A DNA stretch of 64,000 nucleotides from Salinicola halophyticus (GCF_003206695.1 NZ_PZJN01000006.1:722468-786467); one strand, 5' to 3'. Positions 18,601-27,732 are shown, numbered from the stretch's first letter. Program-made: numbers and translations. The notes: generated by a model not told the origin, from the letters alone.

Positions 18601-19496
18601 CGCTCAAGCGCGAGCTGCTCGATGCCGGCCGCCGTGGCGAGCCGCTGCTGCAGGTCGCCGATCGGCTACGGCTGGCCGGGCGTCTGCCCGCCGCGGGCTT
18701 CGGTCTGGCGCTGATCGAGCCCCCGCTCAAGCGACTGCAGATCCAGCTGGAGAGCTGGCATCGGCGAATCGCCGACAGAGAACCGATCTCGCCGCCGATG
18801 CTGCGTTTCTCGATCGACGACACTGACGACTGTCCGGCGCTGGCGCTGGAATCCCGCGTCGATGGGCTACACCGGGAGCAGGATGGCAGCCTGAGCCTGG
18901 TAACCCTGGAAGTGAGCCATTTCGGCCACTTCGACAGTCAGGGCCAGAATGCGGGAAACGGCCCGTGGAAAAAACTGGGCAAACCGCATCGACTGTTCTC
19001 CGGTTACGGCCGCTGGTTGCTGGCCAACGCTCGCGGCGAGTCCCCGTGCCGCTGGACGGCGATCTTCGAGGACCGCTGGCTCGAGTTCCCGGCATTGACC
19101 CCGCTCGAGGCTCGCGAGTCGCTGGAAGCGTGGCTGCGGACCTGGTGGCGAGCCTGGTGCGCACCGTTGCCCGCCAGCGGTGCGCTGGCCAGGATGCTAT
19201 GGGGCCTGGGGGATCGCCAGGCGCTTGCGGGGCTGGCGGCGGGTGAATCGCTCGACGCCGGCTGGCGAGATCGGCTGGCGGAGGAGTACGAGGAGGGCGG
19301 CTTCGGGATGTCGTCGCTGATTCAGCGCGAAGGCAGTCTGGGTCAGCTATGGCCGGATTTCGACGCCTTCGAAGCGGCGGGCGGCGTCCGCGAGAGCGTG
19401 GCGCACTATCAGCCGATTCTGGAGGCGCTGCTGCGGGCCTCCCAGCAGGTTCACGCGCACGCGACGCCGAAGCGATCTGCGGAGGCAAAAGCATGA
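15657..19496 (+). CDS. recC: RecC, exodeoxyribonuclease V gamma subunit
   Basis: A 1279-residue subunit of RecBCD, the helicase-nuclease that processes double-strand breaks; RecC recognises Chi and splits the strands. The N-terminus MFSVLHANHLEDL...FLVQSNGMAQWLRLSLAE...DFPLPSSFVWR matches RecC. The ATG at 15657 has GGGAG just upstream; an in-frame ATG at 15579 is not supported. Compared with E. coli RecC (1122) it is longer. Extra length includes a Pro/Ser/Gly linker with repeated STGALPS-like units near 17395-17500 and an Ala/Glu-rich stretch near 18357-18430. The stop overlaps recB (ATGA). Confidence 0.95.
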   Translation: MFSVLHANHLEDLHDLALALIKRHRMPPLTPETFLVQSNGMAQWLRLSLAEADGIAASVDFPLPSSFVWRAYRAVLEQAGPENERQSIPLHSPFDKRPLAWRILRLLEGEIVRDPVTFAPLAHYLDTEREDASPGRASPTHGLMQRQAAEQAERKRWQLAVRLADLFDQYLNYRPDWLAAWEAGEDSPKDLPADQRWQPALWRALINDADPDERAFHRANLHGRFLCAARALESCPKALPPRVFVFGISTLPAQTLEALHALSGVIDVFLMITNPCRHYWGDIISDREAIKRAGRLSADAVARQQSRHPEAPWLEALDEEALHLQANPLLAAWGAQGRDFIVGLYEFESQDGGFDVETDLFRDPAPDDESPAEQAPLLNQLQQDILDLKHPGERTRETGGKREIAEDDASLSLYSVHSPLREVEVLHDRLLAAFEEASGQGAPLRPRDILVMVPEIDVYAPYIEAVFGQVPPNDPRHIPFTIADQVASEAHPMMVLILSLLELPERRLGVSELLDALDVPAFRSRFAIEESELSRLRQWLAESGVRWGLSGAHRESLGFPGLHENSWAFGLERMLLGYATGALPSTGALPSSGPMPPGQSTGSIHRSDAAGPQDPNETSADSAWQFDGIVPYDEVGGLEADLAGRLAELMQVMAAQCEALSHDGTPEAWLTRLRELMDALFAPTALDEHDVLARVDQSLSRWQQSCELASFTQPIGLAVVRDALRAELDDGGLAQRFLAGKVNFATLMPMRAIPFRQVYLLGMNDGAYPRTRQPQDFDLMAQRPRPGDRSRRDDDRYLLLEALLSARERLTLSWVGFDQRDNTPRPPSVLIGELLDTLEQGWRPASTSGEAGATTPSDEAALVKRLIETHPLQPFSRRYFQAEDSRFTFDTSWEALHLSTKDEEQAATCEEQAKEGAEQAASSAGSDSVALPAEALGLADLQRLLRRPWSVYLGRLGVRFQDPEVPDEDSEPFILDALEDHTLKRELLDAGRRGEPLLQVADRLRLAGRLPAAGFGLALIEPPLKRLQIQLESWHRRIADREPISPPMLRFSIDDTDDCPALALESRVDGLHREQDGSLSLVTLEVSHFGHFDSQGQNAGNGPWKKLGKPHRLFSGYGRWLLANARGESPCRWTAIFEDRWLEFPALTPLEARESLEAWLRTWWRAWCAPLPASGALARMLWGLGDRQALAGLAAGESLDAGWRDRLAEEYEEGGFGMSSLIQREGSLGQLWPDFDAFEAAGGVRESVAHYQPILEALLRASQQVHAHATPKRSAEAKA

Positions 19497-22400
19497 ACGA
19501 CTCGAATGAGCCAGCGACCGAGGGCATGGTCGAGTCAATGAGTGACCCGCGAATGCCTGATGAGACCGTACCGCTCGAACTGACTGGCCTGCCGCTGACC
19601 GGCCATCATCTGATCGAAGCCAGTGCCGGCACCGGCAAGACGTTTACGCTGGCCGCGCTCTACGTGAGGCTGGTACTGGGGCCGTTGCCCGGGCGTGAAA
19701 CGGTCGATTTTCCACGCCCGCTGACACCGCCGGAAATTCTGGTCGTCACCTTCACCGAGGCCGCCACCGCCGAGCTGCGCGGGCGTATTCGGGCGCGTCT
19801 CAAGCAGGCCCGCGACTGGCTGCTGGCGAGTCCCGAGACGCGACAGGATGCGGTATTGGCGGACCTGCTCGAACCACTGGTCACGGCGGGCGAGGCAGCC
19901 TGCCGCAGTGGCGCCAGACGACTGGACCAGGCCGCGAGGCTGATGGACGAGGCGGCGATCTTCACCATTCATGGTTTTTGTCAGCGGATGCTGACTCGTC
20001 ACGCCTTCGATGCCGGCGCGCGGTTTTCCGCCGAACTGCTGCAGGATGGTCAGACACTGCTGAATCAGGCCGTCGAGGACTACTGGCGGCGCGAATTCTA
20101 TCCGCTCGACGAACGCTGGCAGCGCCAGATTCGCGCCCAGTGGAGCGGGCCGGAGGCGCTTGCGGGGGCGCTGCGGCCGTTGCTGAAGGATGGCCAGCCG
20201 CAGCCGCTCTGGGTCGCGGGAGAAGAGGTCGAAGCACCGCGCGCGCTGGGCCCGCTGTTCGCCGAGTTGGAAAGCGGCCTGGACGAGCGGGCGACGCTCG
20301 AGAACGGATTGACGGCCGCCTGGGATCGCGAGGCCATCGCGGAGCTCATGGCGGAAGCGTTTCGCAACCAGACGCTCAACAAGTCCAGCTACAAGAGCCA
20401 CGAGCTGGAAGATCGGCTGGCGGCGTTCGAGACCTGGCTGGCCCAGGGGGATTTCGGCGCGGGAGACGGCATCACCGATAGCAGCGGGCGATTCTGGCTG
20501 AGCCAGGAGAAGCTCGACGGGGCGCTGGTCAAGGCCGCCGCCAGCAAAGGGCAGACCGCGCCAACGCACCCTTTCTTCGCGCTGCTCGATCGCCTCGCTG
20601 CCATCGGTCAACCTTTCGCCACGATTGCCAGGCAGGTTCTCGTTCACGCCCGTGACCAGGTCGCGGTGAGCTTTGCCGCCGACAAGCGTCGCCGGGGGCT
20701 GTGGGAGTTCTCGGATCTGCTCAACGATCTCGACGCCGCGCTGGCTCGCCCGCAATCGGCGGCGGTGACCGACAGTCCGGCGCTGCGGCTGGCGGCGCGC
20801 ATCCGCCATGAGCTGCCGGTGGCGCTGATCGACGAGTTCCAGGACACCGATCCGGTCCAGTATCGAATTTTCTCGCACATCTACCGCGCGCCGGAGAGCG
20901 ATCCGGCCGCGACCGCGCTGTTGATGATCGGCGATCCCAAGCAGGCGATTTACGCCTTCCGCGGCGCGGATATCCATACCTATCTCGATGCGCGCCGGGC
21001 GACGCCCAGTCGTTTCACGCTGATGCGCAACTTCCGCTCTACGCACGCCATGGTCGACGCCACCAACGCGCTGTTCCTGCGTCATCCGCAGCCGTTCGGC
21101 AGCGACGAAATTCCTTTCGTCGCCGTCGAGTCGAACCCCAAGGCGACGCGCCTGGTCGACCGCGAAGGCCAGCCGGTCGAGGCGCTCGGGGTGTGGTGGC
21201 CGGATACCGAGCGCTACGCCAGAAACGACTATCAGAACGTGATGGCCGCCGCGACCCGTGCCGAGGTGCAGCGGCTGCTGGAGGGCGAGTGGCGCTTCGT
21301 CGGTGAGACCGGCGAGCGCGCGGTGAAACCCGCCGATATCGCCATTCTGGTCCGTCACGGCGGCGAGGCGCTCAAGGTGCGCGCCGCGCTCGCCGACGGC
21401 GGCATTCGCAGCGTCTATCTGAGCGAGCGTTCGAGCGTGTTCGATACGCCCCAGGCGTTCGAGCTGCTGCAGCTGTTCGAAGCCGTGGCACAGCCGCGTC
21501 AGGACTCGCGGCTCAAGGCGGCGCTGGCGACCAAACTGCTGAACGAGTCGCCGCAGGCGCTGGAGCCGCTGCTGGCCGACGAGCTGGCCTGGGAGCGAGA
21601 GGTCGAACGCTTTAGCGATTATCATCGCCAGTGGCAGCGGCGTGGCGTGCTCCCCATGCTGCGCGCGGTGATGCGGGATTTCCGGATCGCCGAGCGACTC
21701 GCCCAACGCGCCGACGGCGAACGCGCGCTGACCGATCTGCTGCATCTCGGCGAACTGGCACAGAATGCCCAGCAACGTCTCGATGGCGAGCAGGCGCTGC
21801 TGCGTTGGTGGCACCGCGCGCTGCAGGAAGGCGTCGAGACGCTGGATAGTCAGGCGCTCAGCCAGCGCCTGGAGAGCGACGAAGACCTTGTGCGGGTGAT
21901 CACGGTGCACAAGTCCAAGGGCCTCGAATATCCCATCGTGCTGCTGCCGTTCATCTGTTCGCACCGCCCGGCGGAACCCGATAGAAATACCAAGCTGCTG
22001 GCGCTGCGGCCGGCCGAGGGCGAAGGCAGCGTGATGGTGGCTTCGCCTGATGACGCGCAGACGCGCGAGGCCGACCTGGCCCGCCTGGACGAGGATGTGC
22101 GCCTGCTCTACGTCGCCTTGACCCGCGCGGCCTACGCCTGCCGGATGGGTGTGGCGCACGTGGGGCGTGGCCGGGGGAAGAGCGGATGCCTGCACGAAAC
22201 GGCCCTGGGGCGACTGCTGGGCAGCGAGAAGGACGACGACGGCGCGGCGCTGCTGGAACGGCTGCGACAGGGCGAGCGGGCGGGCTGGCTGGCGATCGAG
22301 CCTCCGCCGGCACCGCCGGATCATCGGCTGCGTCTGGCTAGCGTCGTGCCGCAGACCAAGCCGGCGCGGCGCTTTCAGGGCCGGATCGATGACGACTGGT

Positions 22401-23458
22401 GGATCGCCTCCTATACCGCGCTGATCGCCGACGCCCGTCAGGATACGGGGCGAAGCCAGCGAGGCGAGGGCGAGGGTATCGGCGAGGATGAGGGCGAAGG
22501 TATCGGCGAGGACGACGCCGCGGCCAGCGAGGATCTGCCAGCGACGCTGGACGTCGAGGTCAGCCGCGAGCGCGACCCCGTGCCTCGGCCCAGGATTCGT
22601 TCGCTGTTCGATTTCCCCCGTGGCCCGCGCCCTGGGACCTTTCTTCACGGGCTGCTCGAGATGCTCGATTTCGACCGCCTGGCGGATCCCGCCTACGCGG
22701 ATACGCTGCGCCGGGATGTCGAGCGCCGGCTGGTGACGAGTGGTTTCGACGTGGCGTGGGCGCCACTGCTGCTTGAGTGGCTGCTGGAGCGACTGCGACA
22801 GCCGTTGATCCACCTCGACGGGCAGCCGGTGCAGCTCGATCGGCTCGAGGCATGGCGCACCGAGCTGGAATTCTGGCTCCCGGCGACAGCGGCCTGGAGC
22901 GAACCGCTGGATCGGCTCGTCACTCGGCTCGAGCCGCTGCCGGGTCCGCGTCCTCGGCTCGCACCGCGCAAACTCAACGGCATGCTCAAGGGCTATATCG
23001 ATCTGGTCTTTCAGGCGCACGGGCGCTGGTACGTGCTCGACTGGAAGTCCAACCATCTGGGCGATGATCCGGATGATTATCAGGGCGCGCGGTTGGCCGC
23101 GGCGATGGTGGATCACCGCTATGATCTGCAGTACGTGCTCTACGTGCTGGCGCTGCATCGGCTGCTCAAGTCCCGGCTGGAAGACTACGACTACGACCGC
23201 CACGTCGGCGGCGCCTGCTATGTTTTTCTGCGCGGGCTTTCCAAGGCGTCCGAGCCGCCGCTTTCTACGGAGCCCGAAGATGCGCCAGTTTCTATGGCGT
23301 CGGAGGGCGTCGTGGGTTCGTCGGCGAACGGGGTGTTTTATCGTCGCCCGTCCCGGGCGTTGATCGAGGCGCTGGATGCGTGGCTCGACGGCGATGCCGA
23401 GCCGGCGCGGGCGCTGATCCAGCAAACCCGACGGCAGCCAGCGGAGGCCGATTCATGA
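19493..23458 (+). CDS. recB: RecB, exodeoxyribonuclease V beta subunit
   Basis: A 1321-residue 3'-5' helicase and nuclease subunit. Walker A ASAGTGKT is at residues 43-50. Helicase motif II is in LIDEFQDTDPVQYRIF, followed by IGDPKQAIYAFRGADIHTYL and VITVHKSKGLEYPIV. The C-terminal nuclease core LDWKSN has D1183 and K1185, matching the E. coli D1080/K1082 pair. A Glu/Gly linker just before the nuclease domain contains an exact-frame 24-bp duplication (22466-22513). The start at 19493 overlaps the recC stop by ATGA. No ptrA lies between recC and recB, unlike E. coli. Confidence 0.96.
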   Translation: MNDSNEPATEGMVESMSDPRMPDETVPLELTGLPLTGHHLIEASAGTGKTFTLAALYVRLVLGPLPGRETVDFPRPLTPPEILVVTFTEAATAELRGRIRARLKQARDWLLASPETRQDAVLADLLEPLVTAGEAACRSGARRLDQAARLMDEAAIFTIHGFCQRMLTRHAFDAGARFSAELLQDGQTLLNQAVEDYWRREFYPLDERWQRQIRAQWSGPEALAGALRPLLKDGQPQPLWVAGEEVEAPRALGPLFAELESGLDERATLENGLTAAWDREAIAELMAEAFRNQTLNKSSYKSHELEDRLAAFETWLAQGDFGAGDGITDSSGRFWLSQEKLDGALVKAAASKGQTAPTHPFFALLDRLAAIGQPFATIARQVLVHARDQVAVSFAADKRRRGLWEFSDLLNDLDAALARPQSAAVTDSPALRLAARIRHELPVALIDEFQDTDPVQYRIFSHIYRAPESDPAATALLMIGDPKQAIYAFRGADIHTYLDARRATPSRFTLMRNFRSTHAMVDATNALFLRHPQPFGSDEIPFVAVESNPKATRLVDREGQPVEALGVWWPDTERYARNDYQNVMAAATRAEVQRLLEGEWRFVGETGERAVKPADIAILVRHGGEALKVRAALADGGIRSVYLSERSSVFDTPQAFELLQLFEAVAQPRQDSRLKAALATKLLNESPQALEPLLADELAWEREVERFSDYHRQWQRRGVLPMLRAVMRDFRIAERLAQRADGERALTDLLHLGELAQNAQQRLDGEQALLRWWHRALQEGVETLDSQALSQRLESDEDLVRVITVHKSKGLEYPIVLLPFICSHRPAEPDRNTKLLALRPAEGEGSVMVASPDDAQTREADLARLDEDVRLLYVALTRAAYACRMGVAHVGRGRGKSGCLHETALGRLLGSEKDDDGAALLERLRQGERAGWLAIEPPPAPPDHRLRLASVVPQTKPARRFQGRIDDDWWIASYTALIADARQDTGRSQRGEGEGIGEDEGEGIGEDDAAASEDLPATLDVEVSRERDPVPRPRIRSLFDFPRGPRPGTFLHGLLEMLDFDRLADPAYADTLRRDVERRLVTSGFDVAWAPLLLEWLLERLRQPLIHLDGQPVQLDRLEAWRTELEFWLPATAAWSEPLDRLVTRLEPLPGPRPRLAPRKLNGMLKGYIDLVFQAHGRWYVLDWKSNHLGDDPDDYQGARLAAAMVDHRYDLQYVLYVLALHRLLKSRLEDYDYDRHVGGACYVFLRGLSKASEPPLSTEPEDAPVSMASEGVVGSSANGVFYRRPSRALIEALDAWLDGDAEPARALIQQTRRQPAEADS
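22466..22513 (+). repeat. 24-bp tandem duplication inside recB
   Basis: Two nearly identical 24-bp units (22466-22489 and 22490-22513) encode the acidic repeat EGEGIGED in the linker before the RecB nuclease domain. They differ at two third-codon positions. Confidence 0.85.
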
Positions 23459-25551
23459 GTCGAACCGGACACAACGATCAGTTCTCGCTGGCGCTCGATA
23501 CGGCGCAGCCATCACCGTCATTGCTCGATCGCGAGACGCTGTTCGCGACTCTGGCGCTGTGGGTCGAACTCGGCTGGCTGCGACAGCTCGATCGCCATTT
23601 CGCGACCTTCCTGGCCGCGCGCGATGACGATGTCGGAACGCCCAGCGATCCGCTGGTGTGGCTGGCGGCGGCTCTGGTCAGCCATCAGGTCGGGCGGGGT
23701 CATGTGTGCCTGTCGCTACCGCGGGCTCTCGCCGCACCCAGGTCCGCACTGTCGTTGCCGCCCCTGGATGGCGGCTTCGAGACGGACGTGCCGGTGACGC
23801 TACCGGAATCGCTACTCGAGGGCGTGACGCTGGCGCACTGGATCGAGGCGCTGCGCGGGTCCTCCACCGTGGCTGCCGGCGATGCCGCCGCAGGCCTCGC
23901 CACGCCGCTGGTGCTCGAAGGCGATCGGCTCTACCTGCGCCGCTACTGGCAGGCCGAAAGCGGGGTCGCGGCGCATCTTCGCCTACGGCTGGGCGAGCCG
24001 TTGCCGGTTGCCGCCGACCTGGCGGATCGTCTGCAGGCATTGTTCGCCGGCAACCAGCGTGAGGGTGACGAACCCGACTGGCAGCGCGTGGCCTGTGCGT
24101 TGGCACTTCGTCAGCGATTGACGATCATCTCCGGCGGCCCGGGAACCGGCAAGACCACGACGGTGACGCGGCTGCTGGCGCTGCTGCAGCAGCAGTCGCT
24201 GGCCGGCGGTGGCGCGGCGCTGCGTATCCGGCTGGCGGCGCCCACCGGCAAGGCCGCAGCTCGCTTGTCAGAATCGATTGCCGGCGCCGTGGGCCGGTTG
24301 GACATCGACGAGGCCGTGCGTGAGGCGATACCGCAGCAGGCGTTGACGCTCCATCGGCTATTGGGCGCGCGACCGGATACCCGTCATTTTCGTCACAACG
24401 CCGAGGAGCCGCTGAGCTTGGATCTGCTGGTGGTCGACGAGGCATCGATGGTCGATCTGGAGATGATGGCGGCGCTGCTCGATGCGCTGCCGGCGGACGC
24501 ACGCTTGATCCTGCTCGGCGACAAGGATCAACTGGCGTCGGTGGAGGCGGGTTCGGTACTCGGCGATCTGTGTGCCGGGGCCAATGTTTTCGACGCGGCC
24601 GCCTCGGCTGCCACTAGCTCGATTGCCACTAGCTCGGCTGCCGGAACGCTTGGGTACTCGGAAGCGACCCGCGACTATCTGCAGACGATGACCGGTGAAT
24701 CGCTTCCGGCAGCCGGCGACGCCAATCTGCTGGCCGACCATGTCGCCATGCTGCGTAAGAGTTTCCGTTTCCACGCTGACAGCGGCATCGGCGAGCTCGC
24801 CCGCGCTGCCAATGCCGGCGACGGGCGGGCATTTACCCAGGCGCTGGCAGCAGGTTTTGCCGACGTCTCGACGCTGGATATCGATGCATCGGCGTTCGAA
24901 CGGGCCGTGGTCTCGGGTTATCGGGAGCTGTTCGAGGCGTTGCGGGACAAAGGTTCTCTACCGTCGATCCTGGCGTTGCAGAGTCGCTTTCAGGTCCTCT
25001 GCGCACTGCGGCGGGGACCTTGGGGCGTCGAGGGATTGAACGAGCGGATCGCGCGGGCATTGTGGCAGCAGGGCTTTATTTCGCGCACCGATGGCTGGTT
25101 CGCCGGCCGTCCGGTGATGGTGACCCATAACGATCCGCAACTGGGGCTCTACAACGGCGATCTGGGGCTGACGCTGACCGACGAGGCGGGGCGATTGCGA
25201 GTCTGCTTCCCTCAGGGCGACGGCGTGCGACAGGTGCTGCCGTCCCGACTCGATGCCGCGGTAACCGCATTCGCCATGACCGTGCACAAGTCGCAGGGTT
25301 CGGAATTCGAGCATGTGCTGTTCGCGCTGCCGGGGCGGGCCAACCCCATCGTCACCCGGGAGCTGATCTACACGGGTATCACCCGGGCGCGCTCGCGGCT
25401 GACGCTGGCGCTGGCGCGAGGAGGCAAAGACGAGCGCCAGCTGCGCGACGCCGTGGGGCGGCAGGTGGTGCGGGAAAGTGCGATCGCCGAGCGCTTGCTG
25501 CGCGGTATTCCGGCATTCAGTTCGGCCGATTCGACAGGGAGTGAAGCATGA
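23455..25551 (+). CDS. recD: RecD, exodeoxyribonuclease V alpha subunit
   Basis: A 698-residue superfamily-1B 5'-3' helicase, the fast motor of RecBCD. Walker A GGPGTGKT lies at about residues 227-234, Walker B in LLVVDEASMVDLEMM, followed by LLGDKDQLASVEAGSVLGDL. The C-terminal motif is FAMTVHKSQGSEF with TGITRARSRL. A Ser/Ala linker with a 15-bp duplication (about 24607-24636) follows the LGDL motif. The ATG at 23455 overlaps the recB stop and the recD stop overlaps the creatininase start, both as ATGA. Confidence 0.95.
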   Translation: MSRTGHNDQFSLALDTAQPSPSLLDRETLFATLALWVELGWLRQLDRHFATFLAARDDDVGTPSDPLVWLAAALVSHQVGRGHVCLSLPRALAAPRSALSLPPLDGGFETDVPVTLPESLLEGVTLAHWIEALRGSSTVAAGDAAAGLATPLVLEGDRLYLRRYWQAESGVAAHLRLRLGEPLPVAADLADRLQALFAGNQREGDEPDWQRVACALALRQRLTIISGGPGTGKTTTVTRLLALLQQQSLAGGGAALRIRLAAPTGKAAARLSESIAGAVGRLDIDEAVREAIPQQALTLHRLLGARPDTRHFRHNAEEPLSLDLLVVDEASMVDLEMMAALLDALPADARLILLGDKDQLASVEAGSVLGDLCAGANVFDAAASAATSSIATSSAAGTLGYSEATRDYLQTMTGESLPAAGDANLLADHVAMLRKSFRFHADSGIGELARAANAGDGRAFTQALAAGFADVSTLDIDASAFERAVVSGYRELFEALRDKGSLPSILALQSRFQVLCALRRGPWGVEGLNERIARALWQQGFISRTDGWFAGRPVMVTHNDPQLGLYNGDLGLTLTDEAGRLRVCFPQGDGVRQVLPSRLDAAVTAFAMTVHKSQGSEFEHVLFALPGRANPIVTRELIYTGITRARSRLTLALARGGKDERQLRDAVGRQVVRESAIAERLLRGIPAFSSADSTGSEA

Positions 25552-26336
25552 GTGTTCATCACTGGCAGGATTTGACCACGACGGAGCTCGCGGGGCTGGT
25601 CGACGACGCGACGGTGGCGGTGTTGCCGCTGGCGGCGATCGAACAGCACGGCGGCCATCTGCCGCTCTCCACCGATCTGGATATCGGCTTGGGGCTGCTC
25701 GAAGCGGCAACCGAGCAGCTCGAAGCCGGGCAGACGGTGATCGTGCTGCCACCGCTGGCACTGGGTTCGAGTCTCGAGCATACCGCTTTCGCGGGCACGC
25801 TGAGCCTGATGCCGGAAACGGCGATTCGCGTGATCGAGTCGCTGGGCGAGGCCGTTCATCGTGCCGGCATTCGACGCCTGGTGCTGTTCAACAGTCACGG
25901 CGGCAACAAGGCGGTGATCGATCTGGCGGCGCTCCAACTGCGCGCGGCCCACGCCATGCTGGTGGTCAAGGCCAACTACTTTCGCTTCGCGCCGCCAGCG
26001 CAGGCGCTGCCCGCCGAGGAGTTGCGCCACGGCTTGCACGGCGGCGCGCTGGAAACCGCGATGATGCTGTATCTGGCGCCCCACAAGGTTCGTGCTGAGC
26101 ATCTGGCCGATGCGGTGTCCGCGGGCCAATTGCAGGAGCAGGCCGGTTCGACGCTGGGCCCGGAAGGGGACGCCGGCTACGCCTGGATGGCGCAGGATCT
26201 GCACCCGAGCGGCGTCACCGGCAATGCAACCCTGGCCGACGCCGAGACCGGACGCCGGTTGGTCTCCCATTTCGCCGATCGCCTAGCGCGGATCATCGAG
26301 GAGACGGGCCGCTTCGATCTGGCGACGCTACGATAG
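25548..26336 (+). CDS. Creatininase-family amidohydrolase
   Basis: A 262-residue metal-dependent amide hydrolase. Metal ligands of the family are present: E32, H34 and D43 in IEQHGGHLPLSTDLD, H117 in FNSHGGN, and H164/E169 in HGGALET. The family includes creatininase, the mycofactocin protein MftE, and the archaeal ArfB deformylase, which removes formate from the GTP-derived formamidopyrimidine. Two GTP-pathway genes follow, so an ArfB-like role is plausible but unproven. It starts within the recD stop codon (ATGA) and is cotranscribed with recCBD. It is convergent with the ribA-like gene. Confidence 0.88.
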   Translation: MSVHHWQDLTTTELAGLVDDATVAVLPLAAIEQHGGHLPLSTDLDIGLGLLEAATEQLEAGQTVIVLPPLALGSSLEHTAFAGTLSLMPETAIRVIESLGEAVHRAGIRRLVLFNSHGGNKAVIDLAALQLRAAHAMLVVKANYFRFAPPAQALPAEELRHGLHGGALETAMMLYLAPHKVRAEHLADAVSAGQLQEQAGSTLGPEGDAGYAWMAQDLHPSGVTGNATLADAETGRRLVSHFADRLARIIEETGRFDLATLR

Positions 26337-26388
26337 CGCGTACGGTTCTGCCGGTGACGCTCGCGGCGGCTCAGTTAGTGCTGGGTAC

Positions 26389-27528
26389 TCAGTGCGCCGC
26401 GGGTCGTCTGAGCGGCGTCACCGGTCCCTCGTCGCCATCGTTGAGCACCTCTTCCAGCCAGTGGCCGGCGCGCTTGGCCTTGGCATCCAGATAGCGCCGG
26501 TTCTGCTTGGTCAGTTTGCCGTAGACGCCGCGACGATTGACGACTTCGACACCGCCCTGGTCCATGGCGGCGATCTTCTCCGGATTGTTGGTCAACAGCT
26601 CGATGCGAGTGATCTCGAGCTGTTCGAGCATCTCCAGCGCGACGCCGTAGGTGCGTTCGTCGTTGCCGAAACCGAGGACGTGATCGGCGTCCACCGTATC
26701 CAGTCCGCCATCCTGCAGGGTATAGGCGCGTAGCTTGTTGGCCAGGCCGATGCCGCGTCCTTCCTGGGCAAGATAGAGCAGCACGCCGCCGCCGCGTTCA
26801 TCGATGGTACGCACGCTCTCGCGCAGCTGTTCGCCGCAGTCGCAGCGCAGGCTGCCGAACAGATCGCCGGTGAGACAGGCAGAGTGCAACCGCACGGGGA
26901 CGGCATCGCTCCATTCCGCGGGCTCGCCGATGACGATAGCGATATGTTCCCGCATGCCGTCCGCTTCGCGAAACATCACGAACTTCGCGCGCTCCGCGTG
27001 GGACAACGGAATTTCCGCGTCGCTGGTGCGCTTGAGGAAGTGCGAACGAGCGTCGGCGTAGTCCGAGACCTGTTCGGCAGCGACGGCCAGCACCGTGCCT
27101 TCGGCAACCAGTGTCTCGACATGGTCGCGCTGGGCATCGCTGATGTCGGCGACGATCGCTGCCGGGATCAGCAGCCCGATTCGCATCAGGTCCAGCGCTG
27201 CCACGCTGCCCTCACTGGCAGCGTCCGGTCGACGATCCGGCGCCAATCGATGCCCGACGGCACTGGCTCGGGCGATGACGTCGTCGGCGCTGTCGGCGGG
27301 ATCGATCGGCATCAGTCCAACCCTCGGCTCGAACTCGATGCCCAGCCGGGAAAGGCGGTGGCGCGTCAACGCCAGGGCGGGGCGATTACCGCTGAAGACG
27401 TGCAGCGCTGCCAGGGCATCATCGTCGCAGCCCTCGAGCGGGTGAACCATCACGTCGCCCTGGTCGGCTCGTACCAGAACCGGAAGGCCGCGTCGCAGAT
27501 CGAAAATCGCGCGTTCTACCTGTCGCAT
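26389..27528 (-). CDS. ribA: GTP cyclohydrolase II homologue with extra N-terminal domain
   Basis: The C-terminal 200 residues are a complete RibA: zinc-binding HSACLTGDLFGSLRCDCGEQL, EGRGIGLANKLRAYTLQDGG with the catalytic Tyr, and TNNPEKI. RibA opens GTP to 2,5-diamino-6-ribosylamino-pyrimidinone phosphate. In front lie about 170 residues that faintly resemble the DHBP-synthase half of RibBA but lack its acidic metal motif, so they are probably degenerate. The start at 27528 has GAGGAG seven bases upstream; an in-frame ATG at 27582 is less likely. Because it sits in a modifying-gene cluster rather than a rib operon, it may serve a dedicated pathway. Confidence 0.88.
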   Translation of the reverse strand: MRQVERAIFDLRRGLPVLVRADQGDVMVHPLEGCDDDALAALHVFSGNRPALALTRHRLSRLGIEFEPRVGLMPIDPADSADDVIARASAVGHRLAPDRRPDAASEGSVAALDLMRIGLLIPAAIVADISDAQRDHVETLVAEGTVLAVAAEQVSDYADARSHFLKRTSDAEIPLSHAERAKFVMFREADGMREHIAIVIGEPAEWSDAVPVRLHSACLTGDLFGSLRCDCGEQLRESVRTIDERGGGVLLYLAQEGRGIGLANKLRAYTLQDGGLDTVDADHVLGFGNDERTYGVALEMLEQLEITRIELLTNNPEKIAAMDQGGVEVVNRRGVYGKLTKQNRRYLDAKAKRAGHWLEEVLNDGDEGPVTPLRRPAAH

Positions 27529-27646
27529 GCTCGTCTCCTCGCTTTGTCGTCCATGATTCGTGTCATCCGTGATCCGTTTCACCTGTCATCCTGCAGTCCG
27601 CGTGGCTGGCGGGTTTCCGCGATCGTCGGGCTAGCGTTTCCCGTTC

Positions 27647-27732
27647 GACGATCTTTGCCACGACGATCTTTGCTACTCGGTTTTACGACTCGGTTTTACG
27701 ACTCGGTTCTACTACTCTGTTTTGCTACTTTG
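27647..27732. repeat. 13-bp and 15-bp tandem repeats between the divergent rib-like genes
   Basis: CTCGGTTTTACGA occurs twice exactly (27676-27688, 27689-27701), followed by two decayed copies to 27727. Just before them, CGACGATCTTTGC is duplicated. The repeats fill the promoter region shared by the ribA-like and RibD-like genes. Confidence 0.85.

Noticed and set aside
19535..23425. A 1296-codon open frame antisense to recB
   Set aside because: High GC keeps the reverse frame open; composition is Arg/Gln-rich with no family motifs, while the plus-strand frame is a complete RecB.
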